Shown here: positions 28,183 through 36,020 of the stretch, piece by piece
Numbering within the stretch: the stretch's first letter is position 1
Layout: each line of letters begins with the position of its first letter
Assembly (NCBI RefSeq): GCF_003149245.1
Contig: NZ_QGDL01000008.1
Span: 201,488-265,487, forward strand
From: Faecalicatena orotica
Lineage (GTDB): Bacteria > Bacillota > Clostridia > Lachnospirales > Lachnospiraceae
Length of the DNA: 64,000 nucleotides
Direction: 5' to 3'
Notes under the pieces: model-generated
The model's input: only the letters and a program-made list of their open reading frames with translations
Database searches by the model: none
What the model was told of the DNA's origin: nothing
Made by a program: the position numbers and the translations under genes

Positions 28183-28416
28183 ATGGCGGAAGCATCGGAT
28201 ACGCTTGGAATCCTGTATCAAAACCTATTGGATGCAGGCTGTGATGAAAAAACGGCAGAATGTTGTATGGCTTATGCGAAATGCGGGGAATGGAGAAAAA
28301 TGCTGCCATTGCTTTCCAAACATAAAACAATACTTCTGGAAACTGTCCATGCAGGACAGAAGCAAATTGACTGTCTTGATTTTCTGATTTACAGAATTAA
28401 CAGGGAAGACTTTTAG
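28183..28416 (+). CDS. Small conserved hypothetical protein (77 aa)
   Basis: The short soluble helical protein carries three Cys (GCDEKTAECCMAYAKCGEW) and a helix ending QIDCLDFLIYRINREDF. I recognise this kind of protein as one often found beside LysR/redox genes in Clostridia, but no function is known to me. AAAGGAGGT precedes ATG 28183 at 9 bases; GTG 28177 is too close. The hydrolase starts 20 bases later, so they form an operon, divergent from LysR. Confidence 0.7.
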   Translation: MAEASDTLGILYQNLLDAGCDEKTAECCMAYAKCGEWRKMLPLLSKHKTILLETVHAGQKQIDCLDFLIYRINREDF

Positions 28417-28435
28417 TAGAAAGAAGGGACTTATA

Positions 28436-29410
28436 ATGATGGAAAAATTAAGTTTAGTAAAAGAATGGGATAAGACTTTTCCGCGCAGTGAAAAAGTAGA
28501 CCACAGCAAAGTGACTTTCCATAATCGTTATGGTATCACACTGGCGGCAGATATGTATGTACCAAAAGATGCGGAGGGCACTCTTGCGGCCATCGCAGTA
28601 TGCGGGCCTTTTGGTGCCGTCAAAGAGCAGGCTGCCGGATTGTATGCACAGACGATGGCAGAAAGAGGATTTTTAACGATTGCTTTTGATCCCTCTTTTA
28701 CAGGGGAAAGCGGCGGAATGCCAAGATATGTTGCCTCACCGGACATCAATACAGAAGATTTTCAGGCGGCAGTGGATTTCCTTTCCGTTCAGGGAAATGT
28801 TGATCCCGAAAAAATCGGTATCATCGGTATCTGCGGCTGGGGAGGAATGGCACTGAATGCGGCGGCCATTGATACCAGAATCAAAGCAACGGCAGCTTTG
28901 ACCATGTATGACATGAGCAGGGTCAATGCCAAAGGGTATTTCGACTCAGAGGACAGCGAAGAAGCAAGATACGAGAAACGCAAGGCTCTGAATACACAGA
29001 GGACTGCTGATTATAAGAATGGAAAATATGCACTTGCAGGGGGTGTGGTCGATACACTGCCTGAAGATGCACCTTTCTTTGTAAAGGATTATTTTGATTA
29101 TTATAAAACAGACAGAGGATACCATGCAAGATCACTGAATTCCAATGATGGCTGGAATGTTACGTCATCCCTGCCATTTCTTAACATGCCGATCCTGCAG
29201 TACAGTCAGGAAATCAGAAATGCAGTGCTGTTAATTCATGGTGAAAAGGCCCATTCCTGCTATTTCAGCAAGGATGCCTTTGAAAAACTGAACGGTGATA
29301 ACAAGGAACTTATGATTATACCGGGGGCAGTCCATACGGATTTGTATGATCAGACGGATATCATTCCGTTTGATAAGATGACACAGTTCTTTAAGGAATA
29401 TTTAGTATGA
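28436..29410 (+). CDS. Alpha/beta hydrolase with Cys at the nucleophile elbow
   Basis: The 324-residue protein has alpha/beta-hydrolase features: FHNRYGITLAADMYVPKD at the N terminus, an oxyanion-type AVCGPFGAVKEQ loop, FDPSFTGESGG, and a late H in IIPGAVHTDLYD. The nucleophile elbow reads GICGWGG where most members have GxSxG. Cys instead of Ser is known in dienelactone hydrolases and in some YcjY-like proteins. The likely substrate is a lactone or small ester, unproven. Tandem ATGs at 28436 and 28439 follow GAAGGG. It is co-transcribed with the small protein upstream and probably LysR-controlled. Confidence 0.85.
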   Translation: MMEKLSLVKEWDKTFPRSEKVDHSKVTFHNRYGITLAADMYVPKDAEGTLAAIAVCGPFGAVKEQAAGLYAQTMAERGFLTIAFDPSFTGESGGMPRYVASPDINTEDFQAAVDFLSVQGNVDPEKIGIIGICGWGGMALNAAAIDTRIKATAALTMYDMSRVNAKGYFDSEDSEEARYEKRKALNTQRTADYKNGKYALAGGVVDTLPEDAPFFVKDYFDYYKTDRGYHARSLNSNDGWNVTSSLPFLNMPILQYSQEIRNAVLLIHGEKAHSCYFSKDAFEKLNGDNKELMIIPGAVHTDLYDQTDIIPFDKMTQFFKEYLV

Positions 29411-29469
29411 AAACGAAATACTGTTCATCCTTACTATCAGGAAAATGATGTGATTCCCTACATCCGGAT

Positions 29470-29694
29470 TTACTTAAGCTTCTTTTTGATAATATGCATT
29501 ATAATAAGAAGAACTGCGATAATTATGGCGGTGAACACCCCTCTTATCTCAATACTCAAATACCAGGGGGCTGACTGCCATGCGTATAAATCAGGGTGTG
29601 TTTTATAATCGTAGTATTGATAAATACTGCTCCCAATGAAGACTCCTACGAAACACCACGATACCATTTTCAATATATTATATAGCTTCCTCAT
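29470..29694 (-). CDS. Small two-segment membrane protein (hypothetical)
   Basis: The 74-residue protein has two hydrophobic segments (residues ~8-25 and ~50-67), a short Tyr-rich outside loop (YQYYDYKTHPDLYAWQ), and a Lys-rich tail HIIKKKLK. GGGAG lies before the ATG on the minus strand. It stands alone between the hydrolase and the Fic gene. The family is not recognised; the regular topology and ribosome site make it a credible gene. Confidence 0.6.
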   Translation of the reverse strand: MRKLYNILKMVSWCFVGVFIGSSIYQYYDYKTHPDLYAWQSAPWYLSIEIRGVFTAIIIAVLLIIMHIIKKKLK

Positions 29695-29861
29695 TAATCA
29701 CTCCCACTTTTCGTAATGTATTTTGGGCAATGCTTTATTAATGACAGTATATTATTTACAGAGACTATCGTCAATCCTTTTAAATAGTAGAGGCAGGCGC
29801 ATATGCAGGGGGTAAACCGCAACTATACGAAAGCCGGTACCGGGAAAGTATAGGATTCCAG

Positions 29862-29890
29862 TTGATTAAAGATAAACCTTTGGCTATAAT
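29862..29890 (+). promoter_or_regulatory. Promoter of the Fic gene
   Basis: The -35 TTGATT is at 29862-29867 and the -10 TATAAT at 29885-29890 with a 17-base spacer, about 68 bases before ATG 29958. It may also serve the two-component genes that follow within 11 bases of the Fic stop. Confidence 0.7.
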
Positions 29891-29957
29891 AGGAAATAAA
29901 TCATAGGAAGAGATACAATAGTCTGTTTGAATATATATTTGTAAAGGAGTGTGCTAT

Positions 29958-30710
29958 ATGGATGATATCAAAATGACGGAACTGCTGAAAGAGCGGTTCC
30001 GTATTGAGATGGAAAAACAGGATAGGGGAGGGGTATATGCACTCACACAGAGGAAGATGGCATATAATTCTAACCGCATTGAGGGAAGCACGCTGACAGA
30101 AAAGCAGACGGCCTCTATTTTTGAAACAGGAACAATCCGGGCAGACGGAAGTGTTTTTAGGACAAAGGATGTGGAGGAGATGACCGGACATTTTACAATG
30201 TTCAATTACATGCTGGATACTTGTGAGGAAATACTGTCCCAAAGACTGATTAAGGAATACCATTACCGCTTAAAGGCAGGTGTGTTTGAAGATATTGCAA
30301 ATGGATATCCCATAGGGGAATATAAAAACAGAAGAAATATGGTTTCCAATATCATGACCTCAACTCCAGAAAATGTTGAGGAAGATATGAAAGTACTTTT
30401 GGAAGACTATAATAGCAAAGAGCCACATTCTTTAAAGGATCTCGCAGAGTTTCATGCCCGATTTGAAAAAATTCATCCATTTCAGGATGGGAATGGGCGG
30501 ACAGGCAGGATGATCTTGTTCAAAGAATGCCTGCGAAGCTGTGTAATGCCGTTCATTATAGGGAATGACAGGAAAGCAGAATATTATGAATGTCTGAATA
30601 AAGCCCAGCAAAATGAGGATTATGAACCACTTATCCGGTATTTCGGGCAGGAGCAGGAAAGGTATGTTGAAATGGTAAAAGATTTTATCGTTCCGGTTGT
30701 TAAAAAGTAA
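29958..30710 (+). CDS. Fic family protein (putative AMP-transferase)
   Basis: The 250-residue protein has the Fic signature IHPFQDGNGRTGR (HPFxxGNGR, catalytic His near residue 173). Fic proteins usually move AMP from ATP to a Tyr, Ser or Thr of a target. An inhibitory helix motif of type S-x-x-x-E-G (SNRIEG) lies near residue 35, so inhibition is probably built in (class II-like) and no separate antitoxin is expected or seen. ATG 29958 follows AAAGGAG; the frame from GTG 29949 is too close to it. The response regulator starts 11 bases downstream. Confidence 0.9.
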   Translation: MDDIKMTELLKERFRIEMEKQDRGGVYALTQRKMAYNSNRIEGSTLTEKQTASIFETGTIRADGSVFRTKDVEEMTGHFTMFNYMLDTCEEILSQRLIKEYHYRLKAGVFEDIANGYPIGEYKNRRNMVSNIMTSTPENVEEDMKVLLEDYNSKEPHSLKDLAEFHARFEKIHPFQDGNGRTGRMILFKECLRSCVMPFIIGNDRKAEYYECLNKAQQNEDYEPLIRYFGQEQERYVEMVKDFIVPVVKK

Positions 30711-30721
30711 AAGGAGCTTGT

Positions 30722-31390
30722 ATGGCAAATGTTTTAGTTGTTGAAGATGAAAAAAGTATGCAGGATATTATTATCGAATATATGCAGCGGGGCGGACATA
30801 CCTGTTTCACCGCTGATGACGGCGTGGACGCTTTAATGGTTTTGAAAAACAATCCAATGGATTTGATGATACTGGACGTGATGATGCCCCATCTGGACGG
30901 TTTTTCCGTCTGCAGGATGGCGCGTGAAATGAGCAGTATACCGGTGATTATGCTGACGGCCAAAGGCGGCGAGGACGATAAACTAAAAGGCTACGAGTAT
31001 GGAGCCGACGATTATATGACAAAGCCTTTCAGTCCAAGGGTGCTGCTGGCAAAGGCAAATGCCCTGCTCCGCCGTTCTTCTTCCGCACCCTTGGATGCAT
31101 TGAATGCTGGAAAAATTACGATGGTGCCGTCCTCCCACAAGGTATTCATAGACGGGCAGGAAATCACGCTTACCCATAAGGAATACGAACTGCTGCATTT
31201 CTTCATGGTAAATCCCGGACAGGTTTTTACCCGTGACCAGCTGCTGAATAGGATCTGGGGTTATGACTTTGAGGGGACCACTCGGACAGTAGACACCCAT
31301 ATCAAAACCCTGCGGCAAAAATTAGGCGGCGAGGGGAAATATATCGTTACCCTCATACGTTCGGGCTATAAATTCGAGGTGGCAGTATGA
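30722..31390 (+). CDS. OmpR/PhoB family response regulator
   Basis: The 222-residue protein has a receiver domain (VVEDEKSM acidic pair, phospho-Asp in LMILDVMMPHLDG, Lys in YMTKPFSPR) and a C-terminal winged helix (ITLTHKEYELLHFFMVNPGQ, RTVDTHIKTLRQKLG). It pairs with the kinase at 31387, with which it overlaps by 4 bases (ATGA). A four-copy 11-bp repeat upstream of the ABC operon at 32594 is the kind of site OmpR-type dimers bind, so control of the exporter genes is the likely output. Confidence 0.94.
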   Translation: MANVLVVEDEKSMQDIIIEYMQRGGHTCFTADDGVDALMVLKNNPMDLMILDVMMPHLDGFSVCRMAREMSSIPVIMLTAKGGEDDKLKGYEYGADDYMTKPFSPRVLLAKANALLRRSSSAPLDALNAGKITMVPSSHKVFIDGQEITLTHKEYELLHFFMVNPGQVFTRDQLLNRIWGYDFEGTTRTVDTHIKTLRQKLGGEGKYIVTLIRSGYKFEVAV

Positions 31391-32478
31391 AATTAGATGA
31401 GATATTTACATTGCGTACAGTCCGTAAGAAGATACTATTTGTTTCTAAACTGGCAGGCATCCTGCTTATTCTTTCCTATATTCTATCAACCAAGTTGGAA
31501 ATAGATACGGATGTTTCATTTGCCATTTGGTTTGTCTTCGTCATTGCCATTGTTCTTATCGTCGATTTTCTAATGGGGCACTTTATTTCAAGGCCTGTTT
31601 CTAAACTTAATCAAACGGCCCGGAAGATGGCAAAACTGGATTTTTCCGCCCCTTGTACCATCACGGCCAATGATGAATTTGGAGAACTGGCGGCAAGCCT
31701 CAATACGATGGCTGATAATCTGCAGCAGGCTCTTGCAGAACTAGGAGCGGCTAATGAACAGCTTGAAAAAGACGTTGAACAGGAGCGGCGGCTGCTGGCC
31801 GAGCGCAAGGAGCTGGTCGATAACCTGTCCCATGAAATGAAAACTCCGCTGGGTATTATCCGTGCCTATGCCGAGGGGCTGCAGGATGAGACAGATGAGG
31901 CCAAAAAACAAAAGTATTCCGCAATCATTATAGCGGAGACCGAACGAATGGGCAGTCTAATTACGACCCTGCTGGATTTATCTGCCCTTGAAACAGGAGT
32001 CTGCCCGCTTGCTCCTGAACGGTTTGACTTTGTAGAGTTTTTAGAAACTGTCGCAGGGAGGCTGCTGATCGATACACCGGACGCCAATTATATTCTGCAA
32101 TATGAACTTCCCGAACACAGCGCCTATGTTGATGCAGACAAGGCCCGTATGGAACAGGTTTTAGACAATCTGCTCGTAAACGCTAAAAAGAATGTCCGGC
32201 CGGGCGGTATTTTAAAACTGTCTCTTACAGAACAAACGGGAGTTTTACATTTCTCTATCTACAATCAGGGCCCTGTTATCCCGCAGGAAGATCTGACTAA
32301 GATCTGGACAAAATTTTACAGGGACGGCAACTCAAAATACAGCGGCTCCGGTCTGGGTCTCGCCATTGTTGCGCAGATACTGTCTATGCAGAAGCTGGAA
32401 TATGGCGTAAAAAATCTTTCCGACGGCGTTCAATTCTACTTTTCAATTCCTACAATTGAGTTAAAGACCCCAAAGTGA
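31387..32478 (+). CDS. Membrane sensor histidine kinase
   Basis: The 363-residue protein has two membrane segments close together (~19-36 and ~45-65) with little outside between them, so it probably senses in or near the membrane. HAMP follows (SRPVSKLNQTARKMAKLD), then HisKA (DNLSHEMKTPLGIIRAYAEG, His ~155) and HATPase (NLLVNAKKN, GSGLGLAIVAQI). The short-loop layout resembles kinases that sense peptide antibiotics through an ABC partner, but this is inference. It is coupled to the response regulator and followed by a terminator before the ABC operon. Confidence 0.93.
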   Translation: MKLDEIFTLRTVRKKILFVSKLAGILLILSYILSTKLEIDTDVSFAIWFVFVIAIVLIVDFLMGHFISRPVSKLNQTARKMAKLDFSAPCTITANDEFGELAASLNTMADNLQQALAELGAANEQLEKDVEQERRLLAERKELVDNLSHEMKTPLGIIRAYAEGLQDETDEAKKQKYSAIIIAETERMGSLITTLLDLSALETGVCPLAPERFDFVEFLETVAGRLLIDTPDANYILQYELPEHSAYVDADKARMEQVLDNLLVNAKKNVRPGGILKLSLTEQTGVLHFSIYNQGPVIPQEDLTKIWTKFYRDGNSKYSGSGLGLAIVAQILSMQKLEYGVKNLSDGVQFYFSIPTIELKTPK

Positions 32479-32506
32479 GCTGTGGGAGTATATTAATTTA
32501 ATTTAC

Positions 32507-32540
32507 AGCCCTGCTTTCGTATGTGAAAGCAGGGCTTTTT
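32507..32540 (+). terminator. Terminator after the histidine kinase gene
   Basis: AGCCCTGCTTTC (32507-32518) pairs perfectly with GAAAGCAGGGCT (32525-32536), a 12-bp stem with a 6-base loop, followed by TTTTT. It separates the two-component genes from the ABC operon. Confidence 0.88.
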
Positions 32541-32593
32541 CCGCGTAGAATTGGTTACAATACACCCCTGTGGGCATGCACAGTAACCAGAAT

Positions 32594-32631
32594 TTCACAC
32601 CAGCTTCACCGCGGCCTCACACGGACTTCAC
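32594..32631 (+). promoter_or_regulatory. Four direct repeats at 11-bp spacing: candidate response-regulator operator
   Basis: TTCAC at 32594, 32605 and 32627 and CTCAC at 32616 recur at exactly 11-bp intervals, and the first three units also end in C at position 11 (consensus YTCACnnnnnC). Sites on the same helix face are typical for cooperative binding of OmpR-family regulators. They lie 65-100 bases before the small membrane protein gene and after a terminator, so they would control the ABC operon. Binding by the product of 30722 is inferred. Confidence 0.6.
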
Positions 32632-32694
32632 TGCATTTTCTTAAATTTACTTCAACAAGAGGACTTTGATTCCCGAATAAAAGGAGGTCATACT

Positions 32695-32850
32695 ATGGAA
32701 TTTTTAGGTTTAGCATGGTACTGGTGGTTAGTAATCGCGGTGGTGCTGGCAGTCTCTATCCCATTTAAAGTCAAGTTTATGAGGTGGTGGAACAAGCGCC
32801 GGCAGGAGAGGAAAGAGGAGCAGCACGGGAAGTGGGGTGATGAAGAATGA
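32695..32850 (+). CDS. Small single-pass membrane protein (51 aa) at the head of the ABC operon
   Basis: A perfect AAAGGAGGT precedes ATG 32695. The product has a Trp-rich hydrophobic segment (LAWYWWLVIAVVLAVSIPF, residues ~6-25) and then a strongly charged tail (RRQERKEEQHGKWGDEE). Its TGA overlaps the ATG of the ATPase gene (ATGA at 32847-32850), so translation is coupled. The gene is easily missed because of its size. It may be a structural or regulatory subunit of the exporter; I cannot name a family. Confidence 0.75.
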   Translation: MEFLGLAWYWWLVIAVVLAVSIPFKVKFMRWWNKRRQERKEEQHGKWGDEE

Positions 32851-33695
32851 TCGAAGTAAAAGATTTGACATTCTCCTATGGAAAAGATAAGCAGGCTCTG
32901 CATGGCCTGAACTTCACTGTGGAAGATGGGGAAATCTTTGGATTTCTGGGTCCGAACGGCTCCGGAAAATCAACGACCCAAAAAATTTTGACCGGGATTT
33001 TGAAAGGGCACGGCGGCAGTGTGTCTCTGTTTGGACAGGATATTTCTGCAGCGCATACGCAGGAGTTTTTTCAGAAGATCGGGGTATTGTTTGAGCTCCC
33101 GTATCTGTATGCTAACCTGAGTGCCATTGACAATCTCAAATATTTTTCTTCTTTCTATCCCAAAGGACAGCTGCGGGATATTGAGGAGGTTTTGGACGAA
33201 TTGGAGTTTAAGCCTGACTTTTTAAAGAAGCCAGTTTCTTCCTACTCGAAGGGGATGAGGCAGCGGGCGAGTATGGCGCGGGCACTGATTAGCAACCCCA
33301 GGCTCTTGTTTCTGGATGAACCAACCAGTGGGCTTGACCCATCTGGTGCTGTCCTGTTCCGCAGGATCATTGAAGCAGAGCGGAAGAAAGGCACAACGGT
33401 ATTTCTGACGACCCACAACATGTTGGATGCCGATCTGCTGTGTGACCGGGTTGCTTTTATTTCCAATGGAAATATTATGGCGCTGGATACTCCGAAGAAT
33501 TTGAAAGAGCAGAATAGTAACCACCGGGTTGTCATTCATTATCTGTATCAGGGGAAACGGGAAGAAAGGACAGTCGAAGCCCCCGAATTGGAGGCTGGTA
33601 TTCCCTTTGCACATGACAAGATTATAAGCATTCATTCACAGGAGCCGACGCTGGAGGATATGTTTATCAAGTATACGGGAAGGGGGCTGTCCTGA
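32847..33695 (+). CDS. ABC transporter ATP-binding protein
   Basis: The 282-residue ATPase has Walker A GPNGSGKST (near residue 38), a signature loop of the form YSKGMRQR in place of LSGGQ, and Walker B LLFLDEPTSGLD followed by TTHNM (H-loop). The YSKGMRQR type is typical of drug and lantibiotic ABC-2 exporters. It pairs with the two integral membrane proteins that follow (start of the first overlaps this stop, TGATG). Its target is unknown; by context it is an efflux or cell-envelope exporter under the upstream two-component system. Confidence 0.93.
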   Translation: MIEVKDLTFSYGKDKQALHGLNFTVEDGEIFGFLGPNGSGKSTTQKILTGILKGHGGSVSLFGQDISAAHTQEFFQKIGVLFELPYLYANLSAIDNLKYFSSFYPKGQLRDIEEVLDELEFKPDFLKKPVSSYSKGMRQRASMARALISNPRLLFLDEPTSGLDPSGAVLFRRIIEAERKKGTTVFLTTHNMLDADLLCDRVAFISNGNIMALDTPKNLKEQNSNHRVVIHYLYQGKREERTVEAPELEAGIPFAHDKIISIHSQEPTLEDMFIKYTGRGLS

Positions 33696-34690
33696 TGTGG
33701 AAAAGCTTTTATTCCTTGTTTAAAAAAGATTGCCGGATGATGATATCCGGGAAAATTTTTCTTATGTCCTTTGGGTTTCTGATTCTTTATACCCTGTATG
33801 TGAACTTGGGATATATCAAATTCATGGATGCCGGGATATACAATGTGTACCTGTATGATCCGGCGGGAACACAGACAACGGTTTCTCCGCTGGTTCAGCA
33901 AGTTCCATCAAAAGAAGTTCTCGACTCTGTTTTACTCGATGATACGAATGGAGTCGGTATTGATGCCAGCGACGGGGAACCACAACTAATATTCTATGAG
34001 GGAACAGAAAAAGCGGACCGCCACCGGGCTGACTATGCATTCTCTCTCCTGCAGCCGTCAGGGAATTACAGCGCCGGGGTGGTTGGTTCCAATACGCCGG
34101 AGCAAAAGGCGAGGAAAGATATTACCTGTGAACTGTTGTTTTTTGAAATTGCCGCTGTTGGATTTTTAGGGATTGCGGCGGTGCTGTTCAAGGAAAAAGG
34201 TATGGGTGTTATTCGTGTCCATGCCATTCTGCCCTTGAGTAAAAATCTATTTATCCTGTCCAAACTGGTAATATTTCTATTGTCCGACCTGATCTTTGCA
34301 ATATTACTCACTGTGCTGAATGTCGGACTATCAGATACCGCATCCATATTGCCTGCGGTGCTGCTCCAGACGGCGCTCCTGTCCCTGATTATGGCTTTGA
34401 CCGGGCTGATTTGTGCCCTGCTTCTAAAAGATTTCCGGCAGTTTACTCTAGCTTATTTGCTGATTGCTGTTTTTGTATCGACCCCTGTGTTTTTGTCAGC
34501 AAATACGGCAGTAAAACTGGACTGGGTTAGGTTTCATCCATTCTATCATATTTACATGGGACTGAAAAATGCTTATTTTGGAACACCTGCGGCCAGCCCG
34601 TTTTACTATTTGGGTGCTGTTGGTGCTATTGCAGCGCTATTCGCCGCAGTACAATTTGTGTTCCGCAGAGAAATAGGAAAGGAGGGCTGA
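33695..34690 (+). CDS. ABC-2 type permease (fluoroquinolone-exporter-like)
   Basis: The 331-residue protein has a first membrane segment at ~22-40, a ~130-residue outside domain, then five more segments from ~150 to the end (DITCELLFFEIAAVGFLGIAAV, LVIFLLSDLIFAILLTVL and others). This is the ABC-2 permease layout; related proteins are often annotated as fluoroquinolone export permeases, though that activity is not shown here. Its ATG overlaps the ATPase stop by one base. The next permease follows after 2 bases. Confidence 0.85.
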   Translation: MWKSFYSLFKKDCRMMISGKIFLMSFGFLILYTLYVNLGYIKFMDAGIYNVYLYDPAGTQTTVSPLVQQVPSKEVLDSVLLDDTNGVGIDASDGEPQLIFYEGTEKADRHRADYAFSLLQPSGNYSAGVVGSNTPEQKARKDITCELLFFEIAAVGFLGIAAVLFKEKGMGVIRVHAILPLSKNLFILSKLVIFLLSDLIFAILLTVLNVGLSDTASILPAVLLQTALLSLIMALTGLICALLLKDFRQFTLAYLLIAVFVSTPVFLSANTAVKLDWVRFHPFYHIYMGLKNAYFGTPAASPFYYLGAVGAIAALFAAVQFVFRREIGKEG

Positions 34691-34692
34691 CG

Positions 34693-35703
34693 ATGAAAGG
34701 ATTGCGTTATCAGCTTAAAAGTGTTCTGAAAGATAAGTTTTGTATGATGTCCTTTCTCCTGCCGGTTATCGTTGCCGTGGCATTAACTTTTGCCGGTTCG
34801 ATTGACCTTTCTTCACTGGGGGAACTTCATTTTGGTGTTTTGGAAGGTGACGTGTCTGTCCAAACTATCACATGGCTGGAGCAGTATGGCCCTGTGACGG
34901 CTTATCCAACGCCGGAAGAACTGACGGATGCTGTCAATGAACCATCTACAAATATAATAGGTGTAGAGGCTGACGGGAACAGTATTAAGACCATTCTTTC
35001 CGGCGATGAACTGGATGTGTTCCGCCAAACTGCCGACACGCTCCCTTCTTTATATGAGCAGCGCAAAGAGGCCCGGCAGGTGAAGGTCCAGGTTTTGGAA
35101 CGTGCCGATATGATGGGGGGATTTCAAGACATGTTTATGGCTGCAACACTGATTGTTGCTATGTTTATGGGCTGTACCTTCAATGCTGTGAATATTGTTT
35201 CGGAGAAAGAGGATGGTGTGGCGTTCATTAACGAGATTCTGCCCATGACCTACAGCCAGTATATTATGCAGAAAATAATGGTTGGTTTTCTCTGTGGGGG
35301 CTTATCCTCGATTATTACAGTCTGTATTTGCTTCCGCCTTTCCCTGCAAAACACGGCCCTCATGCTGGTGCTGACTGTTCTTTCTTCATTTGTGGCCGCA
35401 CTTATCGGCCTGTTCATCGGCAGGTTTTCCGAGGGGATTATGGTCAGCGTGGTCTATCTGAAAGTTGTTATGCTGCTGTTCATGGCTGTTCCAATCATTT
35501 GCTTTCTTGTGGGGAGCGGCCATTGGCTTCTTTCAGCAGTATGCTATATTGTTCCCTCGCAGGCAGCCTTCGAAGGCATTATGAGTTTGTCCGGCGGAAG
35601 CCCGGCAGCGGCAGTAAAAGATATTCTTATTTTAATGGCTCATTGTGTGGCATGGTTTTTACTCTTTGTGGTTCTTTCTGTGCGCCGGAAAAGAAATACA
35701 TAA
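34693..35703 (+). CDS. ABC-2 type permease, second subunit
   Basis: The 336-residue protein has the same plan as its neighbour: an N-terminal membrane segment (~15-35), an outside domain to ~150, and five further segments (FMAATLIVAMFMGCTFNAVNI, ALMLVLTVLSSFVAALIGLF, VVMLLFMAVPIICFLVGSG and others). With the ATPase and the first permease it makes a heterodimeric exporter. GGAGGG lies before ATG 34693, 2 bases after the previous stop. No terminator with a T-run is obvious downstream. Confidence 0.86.
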   Translation: MKGLRYQLKSVLKDKFCMMSFLLPVIVAVALTFAGSIDLSSLGELHFGVLEGDVSVQTITWLEQYGPVTAYPTPEELTDAVNEPSTNIIGVEADGNSIKTILSGDELDVFRQTADTLPSLYEQRKEARQVKVQVLERADMMGGFQDMFMAATLIVAMFMGCTFNAVNIVSEKEDGVAFINEILPMTYSQYIMQKIMVGFLCGGLSSIITVCICFRLSLQNTALMLVLTVLSSFVAALIGLFIGRFSEGIMVSVVYLKVVMLLFMAVPIICFLVGSGHWLLSAVCYIVPSQAAFEGIMSLSGGSPAAAVKDILILMAHCVAWFLLFVVLSVRRKRNT

Positions 35704-36020
35704 TGTTAAGTGCCTCCTGAAGCAGTTTACCCTTTCATTCTGTGACGTTTTTGCCAGAAATTGATGTTTGTGTTAGATTCATTGTTTTCTATTTGCCATG
35801 CATGTAAAATCTTTTGAACTATACAAAAAAGATGATACATAGACAACTGAGGAAGGATGGATAGACATCCTCCTGGATATGCTTTATACTATCAGTATTG
35901 TGCCTGTCAACTTTTAGGGGTGATTTTTTAAATTTTTATCAGACCCTTGCTCAGGTTTTGACCTTGCAGCTTAACTAACTGACATAGGGTATGAACAGTA
36001 ATATGGAAAGAGGAGAGAGT
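35704..36020. other. Intergenic region before the 5'-nucleotidase gene
   Basis: I see no gene here. The stretch has a small hairpin (GGATG 35855-35859 with CATCC 35866-35870), AT-rich sequence and a possible -35 TTGACC at 35958 without a convincing -10. It probably holds the promoter for the gene at 36021. Confidence 0.5.

Noticed and set aside
29958-30710. Fic toxin with a separate antitoxin
   Set aside because: No small antitoxin gene is adjacent and the protein carries its own inhibitory motif.
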